From Aerococcus suis (lineage in GTDB: Bacteria; Bacillota; Bacilli; Lactobacillales; Aerococcaceae), in NCBI RefSeq assembly GCF_900176325.1, contig NZ_FWXK01000001.1, positions 296,157 through 360,156 of the forward strand: 64,000 nucleotides of DNA, read 5' to 3'. This document shows, one piece after another, positions 48,886-57,844 of this stretch. Position numbers and translations under genes: made by a program. The first letter of the stretch is position 1. Each line of letters begins with the position of its first letter. The notes beneath the pieces were generated by a model. That model ran no database searches. It worked only from the letters and a program-made list of their open reading frames with translations, and was not told the DNA's origin.

Positions 48886-49671
48886 TTAATGAATCGTACC
48901 ATAGTCAACATTTAATCCATTTTGGACACCAGGACGATTATTAATTCGATCTGCCCATTCTTTCACGTGAGGATAGCTTTTGGCATCTAGAAATTCAGCA
49001 CTATTTTGGTACATTTCTCCACGCACAAGGCGTCCATACCATGGCCAAATTGCCATATCAGCAATCGTATATTCATCTCCCGCAATATAAGGACGTTCCG
49101 CCAATACTTGATCTAACAAGTCTAATTGACGTTTTGTTTCCATTGTGTAACGATCAATTGGATATTTAATAATAACATCAGAATGCGCAAAGAAATGTCC
49201 AAAGCCACCACCGACATAAGGAGCAGCTCCCATTTGCCAGAATAACCAGTTAATAGCTTCTACTTTATCAGCTGGATCAGTTGGTAAAAATTTACCATAT
49301 TTTTCAGCCAAGTATAACAGAATAGAACCTGATTCGAATAAACGCATTGGAGCATCGCCACTTTGGTCTAACATTGCTGGAATTTTAGAGTTTGGATTAA
49401 TTTTTACAAAATCTGAACCAAATTGGTCACCTTCACTAATATCGATTTTGTATAAATTATAATCGATATCAACATCTTCTAATAATTTTAATTCTTCAAG
49501 CATCACTGTTATTTTAATGCCATTAGGTGTCCCCAATGAATAGAGTTGATAAGGGGCATCTCCTACAGGTAATTCTTTCTCAAAACGTGCCCCAGCATCT
49601 GGACGGTTACCAGACCGACTATCCGTTGGGTTATCCCATTTCCATACTTTTGGCAAATCTTCACGTTCCAT
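48886..49671 (-). CDS. yghU: YghU-like nu-class glutathione S-transferase
   Basis: 261 residues: an N-terminal extension, a thioredoxin-like GST domain with the diagnostic LGTPNGIKITVMLEE (Thr-Pro-Asn at the glutathione site), FESGSILLYLAEKYG, and a helical C-terminal domain. Escherichia coli YghU binds two glutathiones and has disulfide reductase activity. Together with the formaldehyde genes it suggests that this organism has glutathione. Confidence 0.88.
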   Translation of the reverse strand: MEREDLPKVWKWDNPTDSRSGNRPDAGARFEKELPVGDAPYQLYSLGTPNGIKITVMLEELKLLEDVDIDYNLYKIDISEGDQFGSDFVKINPNSKIPAMLDQSGDAPMRLFESGSILLYLAEKYGKFLPTDPADKVEAINWLFWQMGAAPYVGGGFGHFFAHSDVIIKYPIDRYTMETKRQLDLLDQVLAERPYIAGDEYTIADMAIWPWYGRLVRGEMYQNSAEFLDAKSYPHVKEWADRINNRPGVQNGLNVDYGTIH

Positions 49672-49754
49672 ATTATCGCTCCCTTTCTATTGTTAGCTTT
49701 ATTTTAAGAGATATCCGAGTAAATTACTAATAATTAGCAAATTGAGCGTAATAC

Positions 49755-49782
49755 TTGTCCCTCTCTATTGATAACATATAAT
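49755..49782 (+). promoter_or_regulatory. Promoter implying a leaderless dehydrogenase mRNA
   Basis: TTGTCC (49,755-49,760), a 16-base spacer and a consensus TATAAT (49,777-49,782). The ATG at 49,789 lies at the expected transcription start, and no ribosome site precedes it. Confidence 0.5.
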
Positions 49783-49788
49783 AAAGCT

Positions 49789-50748
49789 ATGAAAAAAATT
49801 GTAATTCTTAAACCATTTATTATGCCGTTAGCAACCGAATTAGTAGATCAAATTAAGCAAGCTGCGCCAGATTATACGGTATTTGATTATACAAATGACC
49901 AATACACCGTCTCTGATTTATTAGATGCTGAAATTATTTTAGGTTGGGCACCAGAAGTGGAGGAGGCACTTAATCACCCTAACCAAATAAAATGGATTCA
50001 AATGTGGATTGTCGGAGTCGATAAAGTTCCTTTAGCCAAAATTGCTAACAATGGAACGCGATTAACAACTGCTGGAGGCGCAAATGCCCCTGGAATTGTC
50101 CAACAAATTCTCGGACTGATGTTAATGCAAGCGCGTCGTTTAGGCGTTCAACTTGATCAACAGCGCAATAAAGAGTGGCAATTTCCAGAAAATATGACCG
50201 AAATCACAGACAAAAATGTCTTATTACTCGGAACCGGTAAAATTGCTGATAGCTTTGTTAAAGCCGCACGAGGTTTTGATTTGACGATTCAAGGTGTTAA
50301 TACGACTGGTCATCCAACAGAAACCATCAAAGATACCTATCCAATTGATGCCTTTACACAACCCCTATCTGAAGCTGATTATGTCATTAATTTCCTACCA
50401 CATACTTCTAAAACAAATCAGTTATTAGGGGCATCCTTCTTTAACACAATGCCAGAGCATGCCATCTATATTAACTACGGTCGTGGTAAAACAACGGATG
50501 AAGAAGCACTGATTACGGCATTAGAAAATCGAAAAATTGGTGGTGCGATTCTCGATGTTTTTAGAGAAGAACCTCTCCCTAAAGACAGTCCGTTATGGCA
50601 AATGCCAAATGTTTATTTAACGCCTCATAGTGCTGGTCAATCTGATTATTACAACGAACGGGTTGTGCAGATTTTTATCCGTAACCTCAATGCTTATCAA
50701 ACCCAAGAAAGCCTCGAAAATCAAGTCAATTTTGACCGTGAATATTAA
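49789..50748 (+). CDS. D-2-hydroxyacid dehydrogenase family protein
   Basis: 319 residues from ATG 49,789. NAD-binding loop LLLGTGKIADSF is near residue 145; catalytic residues are Arg in INYGRGKTTDEEAL, Glu in REEPLPKDSP and His in LTPHSAG. Members reduce 2-oxoacids. The substrate is unknown. The longer frame begins with TTG at 49,768, ahead of the -10 element, and is unlikely. Confidence 0.85.
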   Translation: MKKIVILKPFIMPLATELVDQIKQAAPDYTVFDYTNDQYTVSDLLDAEIILGWAPEVEEALNHPNQIKWIQMWIVGVDKVPLAKIANNGTRLTTAGGANAPGIVQQILGLMLMQARRLGVQLDQQRNKEWQFPENMTEITDKNVLLLGTGKIADSFVKAARGFDLTIQGVNTTGHPTETIKDTYPIDAFTQPLSEADYVINFLPHTSKTNQLLGASFFNTMPEHAIYINYGRGKTTDEEALITALENRKIGGAILDVFREEPLPKDSPLWQMPNVYLTPHSAGQSDYYNERVVQIFIRNLNAYQTQESLENQVNFDREY

Positions 50749-50755
50749 AACATTA

Positions 50756-50795
50756 AGGCAAGATCGTTAACAATAACGATCTTGTCTTTTTCTGT
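50756..50795 (+). terminator. Terminator after the dehydrogenase gene
   Basis: Stem GGCAAGATCGTTA...TAACGATCTTGTC with a four-base loop and a T run. Confidence 0.86.
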
Positions 50796-50882
50796 TTCCC
50801 TCCCTTCGAAAACTTTACAATTTAATTCTTTACTTATTTTAAGATTGTGATAAGATTTTCTATATTTAAAGGGGAGGTTAAA

Positions 50883-52334
50883 ATGAACAAACGTTTAGTT
50901 ATGGCTTCACTCGGAAATGTGATGCTCGTTGAAGCTCTGTTATTACTTTTTCCAATGTTAACCGGGTTATACTATCACGAAGGCACAACCCAACTATTTG
51001 CATTTATTGAAACAATTATTCTGTTATTAATTATTGGTAGCCTTCTAAGTATTCTTAAACCCAAACATGCCCGCTATACCGTACGTGATGGTTTTGCGAT
51101 TACCGCTCTCACCTGGTTTGTCGTTTCGTTCTTCGGCGGCTTACCCTTCGTATTTGCGGGAGAAATTCCTTCAGTCATTAATGCGACTTTTGAAATGGCT
51201 TCAGGATTCACAACTACAGGTTCCAGCATCCTGACTGATGTTGAAGCACTCAGTCAATCCATGCTATTTTGGCGAAGTTTCTCTCATCTGATTGGCGGAT
51301 TAGGGGTACTCGTTTTTATTTTTGCCTTTACTCCTGAATTAGGTGAAGGTTCCGTTAATATTATGAAAGCGGAAGTCCCTGGCCCTGAATTCGGGAAATT
51401 ATCGGCTAAAAATAAAAGCTCCGCTAAAATTCTCTATGGCATGTATTTCGTATTAACAGCCATTCTAATTGCCGCACTTATCTTCACCGGAATGAAGCCT
51501 TTCGATGCGATTATTCATGGCTTTGGGACAGCCGGTACAGGAGGCTTTAGTAATAAAGCAACCAGTATCCAAGCGCTACATAATCCAGCAGCTGAATATA
51601 TTCTATCGATTGGTATGATTGTTTTTGGTATGAACTTTAACTTGTTCTATTATCTATTAAAAAAAGAATGGCGAGTCGTTTATAAAAATGAAGAACTTCG
51701 TCTGTTTTTAATTATTATTGCATTAGCAATCGGGGGGATTATGTTAAATCTAGCCCCACAATATTCAAGCATAGAAAAACTTTTCCGTGATGCCCTCTTC
51801 CAAGTAACAACGATTATCTCAACCACTGGCTTTGGAACAGTTGACTTTGCTCTCTGGCCATTATTTAGTCAATGTATCCTCCTTCTCATCATGTTTGTTG
51901 GTGGTATGGCTGGTTCAACAGCTGGAGGATTGAAAGTGTCACGAATTTCAATTTTTCTGAAAACATCATTATCTCAGATTCGTAAATCCATTAATCCTCG
52001 CCGTGTCGTCCCAGTAACCATGGATCGTCACTGGGTGAATAATACGCATGTTTCGCAAGTGTTTATCTATTTTGGTATTTATGCCTTAGTCTTTACAGTT
52101 GCCTTATTTGTTGTGGCACTTGATCAAAATGACTTTATGACAGCCTTTAGTGCTGTCGCAGCGACATTTAATAATATTGGTCCCGGGTTAGGCAACGTTG
52201 GACCAACGTCTTCATTTGCTAGCTTACAACCATTTACCAAAATTATTTTAACCATCACGATGATTGCTGGACGTCTAGAAATTTATCCCGTATTAGCATT
52301 ATTATTACCAAGTTTATGGAAAAGAAAATCTTGA
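50883..52334 (+). CDS. trkH: Potassium uptake protein TrkH
   Basis: 483 residues. Four pore-loop repeats are visible, for example ASGFTTTGSSIL, GTAGTGGFSNKA and VTTIISTTGFGTVD, with about ten helices. It forms the K+ channel gated by TrkA. I start at ATG 50,883 after AAAGGGGAGG. TrkA follows after eight bases. Confidence 0.94.
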   Translation: MNKRLVMASLGNVMLVEALLLLFPMLTGLYYHEGTTQLFAFIETIILLLIIGSLLSILKPKHARYTVRDGFAITALTWFVVSFFGGLPFVFAGEIPSVINATFEMASGFTTTGSSILTDVEALSQSMLFWRSFSHLIGGLGVLVFIFAFTPELGEGSVNIMKAEVPGPEFGKLSAKNKSSAKILYGMYFVLTAILIAALIFTGMKPFDAIIHGFGTAGTGGFSNKATSIQALHNPAAEYILSIGMIVFGMNFNLFYYLLKKEWRVVYKNEELRLFLIIIALAIGGIMLNLAPQYSSIEKLFRDALFQVTTIISTTGFGTVDFALWPLFSQCILLLIMFVGGMAGSTAGGLKVSRISIFLKTSLSQIRKSINPRRVVPVTMDRHWVNNTHVSQVFIYFGIYALVFTVALFVVALDQNDFMTAFSAVAATFNNIGPGLGNVGPTSSFASLQPFTKIILTITMIAGRLEIYPVLALLLPSLWKRKS

Positions 52335-52342
52335 GGTGACTT

Positions 52343-53695
52343 ATGAAAATTATCATTTGTGGCGGTGGACAAACCGGCCAAGCTATTTGTGAAGCATTAT
52401 GGAAAACTAATGATATTACATTAATTGATAAAGACGAACAAGTTATTAATGAGCTGTTCTCCCAATACGATATTCAAGTAGTTCACGGCTCAGCTTTGAG
52501 CCCACAAATTTTATCAGATGCAGGTGTAAAAGAAGCAGATGTCTTTATCGCAGTAACGAATGATGATGAAGTTAATATCGTTACAAGTAACTTTGCTAAA
52601 AAATTGGGAGCTTACTATGTTTGTGCCCGTGTTCGTCGCATTGGTTATTATGAAGATCGCGACTTCACGCGTCAAGCACTCAATTTAGATCAAATCATTA
52701 ATCCAGAATTTCGCTCAGCCGAACTTATGAATCAAGTCATTCATTTCCCCGAAGCCAATAATATCGAAAATTTTGCGGATGGTAATGTTCAAATCTTTGA
52801 ACTACCGATTAATGCTACCAGTCCATTAATTGATTTAACCGTCAATGACTTCGGCCAACAATTAAGTTCGGATGTCCTTGTTTGTGTCATCAAACGTGGG
52901 GATGATATCCTCATTCCTACTGGCGACGACCATTTTGAAGCTGAAGACACGATTTATGTCACAGGACTACCAAAAGACATTAAGTCATTGACGAAATCAT
53001 TACATCTGAAAACAAAACCACTTAGAAATCTCTTTATTATTGGTGGCGGAACGTTAACGTATTTCTTATTACAAAAATTGCCTACTCATCACTTCCATAT
53101 TAAAGTCATTGAAAGCAATCGTATGCGCGCTAGCGAACTTGCCCAAGCTTTCCCTAATATCGAGGTGATTAATGGCGATGGAACAAATCAACAATTACTG
53201 TTAGAAGAAGGCTTAAAATATTATGATGCCAGTTTAGCTTTAACAAATCATGATGAAACGAATATTTTAATCAACTTATTCGCTCATAGCGAAGGGATTG
53301 AGAAAAACTTTACGTTAGTCAATCGCCCTTATTTATTAAAACCATTAACACATATGGGATTAGATACGGTGATTACGCCTAAACGTGCCGCCGCTGAAAA
53401 AATTATTCGTTTGGTTCGTAACCACAAGGCTACCCAACAATCAACCGTTACTCACTTCTATCAATTAGTGCCTAATGAAGTTGAAGCATTAGAATTCAAA
53501 ATTTTAAACCATGGTAAAATTACTGCTAATCCATTAACCGATTTAGAATTAATTGATCAAACACTATTACTAAATATTCAACGTGATAATCAACGGATTA
53601 TTCCTAGCGGGGATACCCAAATTCAAGTCGGTGACCTCGTTTCCATTGTCACTAAACATAAAGATATGAATGATATTAATGACTTTGTTAAATAA
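52343..53695 (+). CDS. trkA: Trk potassium system NAD-binding regulator TrkA
   Basis: 450 residues with two tandem RCK units: N-terminal IICGGGQTGQAI and a second Rossmann loop FIIGGGTLTYFL from about residue 230, each followed by a TrkA_C domain. It is a cytoplasmic gating ring that binds NAD(H) or ATP and regulates TrkH. Confidence 0.95.
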   Translation: MKIIICGGGQTGQAICEALWKTNDITLIDKDEQVINELFSQYDIQVVHGSALSPQILSDAGVKEADVFIAVTNDDEVNIVTSNFAKKLGAYYVCARVRRIGYYEDRDFTRQALNLDQIINPEFRSAELMNQVIHFPEANNIENFADGNVQIFELPINATSPLIDLTVNDFGQQLSSDVLVCVIKRGDDILIPTGDDHFEAEDTIYVTGLPKDIKSLTKSLHLKTKPLRNLFIIGGGTLTYFLLQKLPTHHFHIKVIESNRMRASELAQAFPNIEVINGDGTNQQLLLEEGLKYYDASLALTNHDETNILINLFAHSEGIEKNFTLVNRPYLLKPLTHMGLDTVITPKRAAAEKIIRLVRNHKATQQSTVTHFYQLVPNEVEALEFKILNHGKITANPLTDLELIDQTLLLNIQRDNQRIIPSGDTQIQVGDLVSIVTKHKDMNDINDFVK

Positions 53696-53719
53696 ACTAA
53701 CAAGAAAATAAGAATTCTT

Positions 53720-53760
53720 TAAACCTTTTATAGAAAAATTTTCTATAAAAGGTTTTTTCT
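53720..53760 (+). terminator. Terminator after trkA
   Basis: Perfect stem AACCTTTTATAGAAAA with its complement and a T run. Confidence 0.85.
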
Positions 53761-53944
53761 TACGATAAATAATCGTTTATGCCTTATCTTGTTGATATAA
53801 CAAGGATTTTAACTGATCATTTTATCATATATCTCTTAAATAATTAAAATTTCATGTCATAAAATATCACAAATGCTTTACCTTTTCTCAAAATTAATGT
53901 AAAGTAAGTTTAATTACATCATTTGAGATAGAAAGGAAATGCTT

Positions 53945-55368
53945 GTGTCACCTGATATTGTTGGTTTTAGTTTTATCTTTCTAGCCGTTTTTTATTAATT
54001 GGAAAATATTTAAGAATTCATGTGAACTGGTTACGAAATTTATTTCTCCCTAGTTCAATTATTGGTGGATTTGTTGCTCTAATTGTTGGACCAAATATTT
54101 TAGGCAAACTTGTGACTAGTTTATTTGGCGCCAATCATTTGTTATCTAACGGCTTATTCCCTGCTGAAATGCTAGACGTTTGGACCCCATTACCCGGGAT
54201 GTTTATTAATATTGTATTTGCTGCCTTATTTCTTGGGCAAAAGGTACCAAGTCTAAAAGATATTTGGAAAAACTCTGGTCCACAGTTAATGATGGGATAT
54301 GTCGTTTCTTCTGGACAATATATTGTCGGTCTCTTACTGACAATGTTGGTATTGACGCCTTTATTTGGGATGAGTCCCTTAGCAGGTGCTCTAATTGAAA
54401 TTGCGTTCGTTGGTGGACACGGAACGGCAGGAGGTATGAAACCTACCTTTGAACAATTGGGTTATGCTGAAGGTGGCGATTTATCCCTTGGTTTAGCTAC
54501 CATCGGGATTCTAGTTGGAGTCATTTGTGGGATTGCTATTATTAATATTGGTTTTAGAAAAGGATATACCTCACTGACTCAAGGTGGGAAAAATTACTTC
54601 AATCCTGAAGAACGTGAAGAAATTAGTGAAACACAAGGTTATGAAGTGAAGAAAGAATCGCCGCAACCTAAAGCGATTGAACCATTAGCCTTCCATTTTT
54701 CACTAATTGCTGTCGCTATTTTAATCGGTTATATTATCCTTCAAGCATTAATTTTTATCGAAGCCCATACTTGGGGAGCTTGGTTCAACATATATCTAAT
54801 CTCTTTTGTTCCATTATTCCCAATGGCAATGATTGGCGGTATTATTGTACAAGTTATCTTTAACCGCTTAAATCTTGAAGAATATATTGATGAAGATATT
54901 ATTAGTAAAATTTCCGGATTAGCTTTAGATATTTTATTAGTCTCTTCATTAGCGACGTTATCATTAGAAGTCATCGGAGATAACCTAATTCCATTCATTT
55001 TAATTTCAATTGTTGCCACTATTTGGAACGTTTTTGCCCTACTATACTTAGCTCCACGTATACTACCTGATCACTGGTTCGAACGGGCGCTAGGAGATTT
55101 TGGCCAAGCGACAGGAATGGCTGCGACAGGATTATTATTAATGAAAATTGCTGACCCTGAACAGCAAACCCCTGCGTTAGAAGGTTTTGGATATAAACAA
55201 ATTTTATTTGAACCATTTGTTGGTGGTGGTATTATTACCTCTGCTTCATTACCATTAATTTCTCAATTTGGACCACTAACGTTCCTAATTATGAATATCA
55301 TCATGTTTCTTGTATTCCTTATTTTAGGTTTCCACTTCTTTGGTCCTAAAACAAGAGCATCACAATAA
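53945..55368 (+). pseudogene. gltS: Sodium/glutamate symporter with a 5' frameshift
   Basis: The long frame (from GTG 54,022) encodes 448 residues of a GltS-type symporter: NLFLPSSIIGG, GGHGTAGGM and ten or so helices, including the late pore segment DFGQATGMAATG. The natural N-terminus lies upstream in another frame: GTG 53,945 after AGAAAGGA gives VSPDIVGFSFIFLAVF, then a stop. One extra T in the run at 53,988-53,993 would join it to FLLIGKYLRIHVNWLRN in the main frame. The existing frame lacks the first helix and a ribosome site. Confidence 0.8.
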
Positions 55369-55407
55369 AAAGTAGACGAGAATGGTGATCATTCTCGTCT
55401 ACTTTTT
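55366..55407. terminator. Terminator between gltS and rlmH
   Basis: Perfect stem AAAGTAGACGAGAATG with its complement, T run on the plus strand and A run on the other flank; serves converging genes. Confidence 0.9.
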
Positions 55408-55886
55408 TATTTATGATAAGCATGTCCGTTTTGAATACGATAACTGCGGTAAATTTGTTCACTTAAAACTAAGCGCATCAATTGGTGAGGAAGTGTCATA
55501 TGCCCAAAGCTAATTAAATGATCTGCCCGTTGATTGACAGCTTCACTGGTTCCTAACGATCCGCCAATAACGAAAACTAAAGTACTTTTTCCATAAGTCA
55601 CTGCTTGCCGCATCGATTCGGCTAATTCTTCCGAAGTTAGCATCTTACCTTTAATAGCTAGCACATAAACATAGTCATCTGGTTTAATTTTTTTAAGTAT
55701 CCGTTCACCCTCTGTGTCTTTCACTTGTTGAATTTCTTTTTCACTAGCTGTTTCAGAAGTGGGTTCATCAGGGACTTCAATAATTTCTAATTTTGCATAC
55801 TTACTTAATCGTTTTTGATATTCGGCAATTCCTTGTTTTAAATATTTTTCTTTTAATTTCCCTACCGCAACAATTTTGACTTTCAC
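55407..55886 (-). CDS. rlmH: 23S rRNA pseudouridine(1915) N3-methyltransferase
   Basis: 159 residues of the SPOUT family: [13 protein letters not shown] at the N-terminus, the SAM-knot segment FVIGGSLG near residue 105, and C-terminal [21 protein letters not shown]. It methylates pseudouridine 1915 in helix 69. It sits downstream of htrA in a conserved neighbourhood, here separated by a DnaA-box cluster and an aminotransferase gene. Confidence 0.96.
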   Translation of the reverse strand: MKVKIVAVGKLKEKYLKQGIAEYQKRLSKYAKLEIIEVPDEPTSETASEKEIQQVKDTEGERILKKIKPDDYVYVLAIKGKMLTSEELAESMRQAVTYGKSTLVFVIGGSLGTSEAVNQRADHLISFGHMTLPHQLMRLVLSEQIYRSYRIQNGHAYHK

Positions 55887-55969
55887 GTAATCACCTCAAC
55901 TTTTCAATTCCCTCTCATTATCTTATAAAAATCCCTTACTGACCACCCGTAAACGCATCTTATTGTTAC

Positions 55970-56238
55970 TTATCCACACAAAAGCGATATCTTTCCACAT
56001 TTCCACAATTCTGTGGAAATAGAAACGCTGATATTATCCTATTTTCACCATAGAAGGGGACTCTTCTGTCAATTAATCAACAATTTATGCACAATTTAAT
56101 TCACAACCTAAATCATTGCTATATAGGCGTTTATAAGAAAAAACTAGTTATTTACCCACAATTCAAGTGACTTATACACGGTTCTATACACACGTTATCC
56201 CAAGGTTATGCACAAATTGTTGATAACTTAGTGGATAA
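55970..56238. other. Cluster of DnaA-box-like sequences
   Basis: The 420-base gap between rlmH and the aminotransferase contains three exact TTATNCACA boxes (55,970 TTATCCACA; 56,085 and 56,206 TTATGCACA). It also holds single-mismatch boxes at 56,152 (TTACCCACA), 56,172 (TTATACACG), 56,184 (CTATACACA) and, on the other strand, 56,218-56,226 and 56,230-56,238. TTTCCACA occurs three more times, including the inverted pair at 56,000-56,019. The stretch 56,094-56,150 is AT-rich. This resembles a bacterial oriC or an off-origin DnaA-binding cluster. Confidence 0.72.
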
Positions 56239-56260
56239 CTGACTTCCTTTTGGGATAAAT

Positions 56261-56294
56261 AAAAAGAACAAACGCTTTGTTTGCTCTTTTTCAG
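56261..56294 (-). terminator. Terminator after the aminotransferase gene
   Basis: AAAAAGA(G/A)CAAAC...GTTTG(C/T)TCTTTTT stem; T run on the minus strand. Confidence 0.72.
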
Positions 56295-56306
56295 TAGAAT
56301 AGCATA

Positions 56307-57656
56307 TTACCATCCAATAGGTTGATTGGTATCTAGTACAATTTCTCCATTACGATACGCTTTAAATGCTGCTTCTAATAGCGACAACGCGCGATCGAGT
56401 TCTTCTCTCGTGATAACTAATGGTGGTTGGAAGCGGAGGATATTACCAGCTAACGTAATCATAATTACCCCATGATTCAATAGATAAGTCATCACTTTGT
56501 TAGCACAATCAGTATTCGCTGATTGATTATTCTCCTCAACGACTAATTCAATGCCTCCGTTTAACCCATACATCCTCACACGTTTGATAAAAGGATACAC
56601 TTCTTGCATTGCTTGTAGTTTGGCTTTGACATACTCACCATCACAAGCCGATTTTTCCATTAACTCTTCCTCTTCAATAATATCTAATGTAGCTAATGAA
56701 GCCGCGCAACAAATTGGATTTCCTGCTGTCGTAAAACAATGACCAGGCGCTGGTAGACTATTCATAATCTCCGCTCGTCCGACAATTGCTGATAATGGTA
56801 GACCAGCAGCTAACGACTTCCCTGTGGCGAGTAAATCAGGCGCAATATCAAAGTGATCAATACTCCACATCTTTCCAGAACGGGCTAACCCTTGATTGAC
56901 TTCATCTACCATAAATAAAATCCCATGTTCTTGACATAACGCGTACAACTCTTTAACAAAATAGAAAGGAAGTTGTCTAATCCCCCCATCTCCTTGAATC
57001 GGTTCGATTAAAATAGCTGCTACCTCTTCTGGAGGTAAATATGTTCGAAACGCTAAGCGAAAATGATCTAAATAACGTTCACTAAAGGCTATCTCATCTT
57101 CTTGGGGAAGTTTTTCATTTTCATCTGGAAATGGTAATTGGTAAATGCCTGGAACAAAAGGTCCCATATTTCGACGCATATTTAATGATACGGCAGATTC
57201 TGTAATTGCCCCAAACGTCGATCCGTGATAAGCGTCTGTAAATGTGATAATATTTTGACGTCCGGTATACGCCCTAGCATACTTAATCATCCCATCATTC
57301 GCATCAGATCCAGAGTTACCAAATATCACTTTCTTTGGAAATTGACCAGGTGTTATGTTAGTCAATCGCTTTTGGAGCTCTAAGACGAGATTATGAGTAA
57401 AGTAAGCTGGCGTGTTATGAACTAATTGTTCTGCTTGCTTCTTTATTGCGTTCACAACTTTAGGATGGCAATGCCCCACATTCGCCACTGAAGCACTTGC
57501 GAGTAAATCAATGTACGTATTACCATCCATATCGGTTAATGTTGCTCCGTTACCCTTAACAAAACCAATATCCGCATATTGAATCCGTCCTGTTGGCGCA
57601 AAATACTGTCGTTCTTCATTAATATAAGCCTCAGATTTTAAATGGCTGTAAGACAT
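56307..57656 (-). CDS. Class III aminotransferase, isoleucine 2-epimerase-like
   Basis: 449 residues of fold-type I PLP enzymes. DLLASASVANVGHCHPKVV, the phosphate site FGNSGSDANDG, IEPIQGDGG, DEVNQGL and the PLP lysine in LLATGKSLAAGLPLS are present, as is AGNILRFQPPLVI at the C-terminus. The motifs and length closely resemble the Lactobacillus buchneri isoleucine 2-epimerase, as I recall its sequence; another omega-amino acid aminotransferase is possible. It is monocistronic. The start follows AAGGAAG. Confidence 0.85.
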   Translation of the reverse strand: MSYSHLKSEAYINEERQYFAPTGRIQYADIGFVKGNGATLTDMDGNTYIDLLASASVANVGHCHPKVVNAIKKQAEQLVHNTPAYFTHNLVLELQKRLTNITPGQFPKKVIFGNSGSDANDGMIKYARAYTGRQNIITFTDAYHGSTFGAITESAVSLNMRRNMGPFVPGIYQLPFPDENEKLPQEDEIAFSERYLDHFRLAFRTYLPPEEVAAILIEPIQGDGGIRQLPFYFVKELYALCQEHGILFMVDEVNQGLARSGKMWSIDHFDIAPDLLATGKSLAAGLPLSAIVGRAEIMNSLPAPGHCFTTAGNPICCAASLATLDIIEEEELMEKSACDGEYVKAKLQAMQEVYPFIKRVRMYGLNGGIELVVEENNQSANTDCANKVMTYLLNHGVIMITLAGNILRFQPPLVITREELDRALSLLEAAFKAYRNGEIVLDTNQPIGW

Positions 57657-57799
57657 CCAATCTTCCTTTCTATAAATTCTAACGTTGTTTATAGTTGTGG
57701 TTAATATTAGCGAAAGCTCTCATCATTGTCAAATATTCACTCATTTAATCAATAGTATTATTAATCATTTCTCATTTTTAAAAATAATTTCGATAAAAT

Positions 57800-57833
57800 A
57801 AAAAGAAGCGAGCAGCAAGCCCGCTTCTTAAAT
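57800..57833 (-). terminator. Terminator after htrA
   Basis: AAGAAGCGGGC...GCTCGCTTCTT stem on the minus strand (one G-U), followed by a T run. Confidence 0.75.
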
Positions 57834-57844
57834 AGTTATGATAA

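Noticed and set aside
56307..57656. 4-aminobutyrate aminotransferase (gabT)
   Set aside because: The DLLASASVANVGH start, AGNILRFQPPLVI and overall length fit the isoleucine 2-epimerase-like branch better, and no gabD is nearby.
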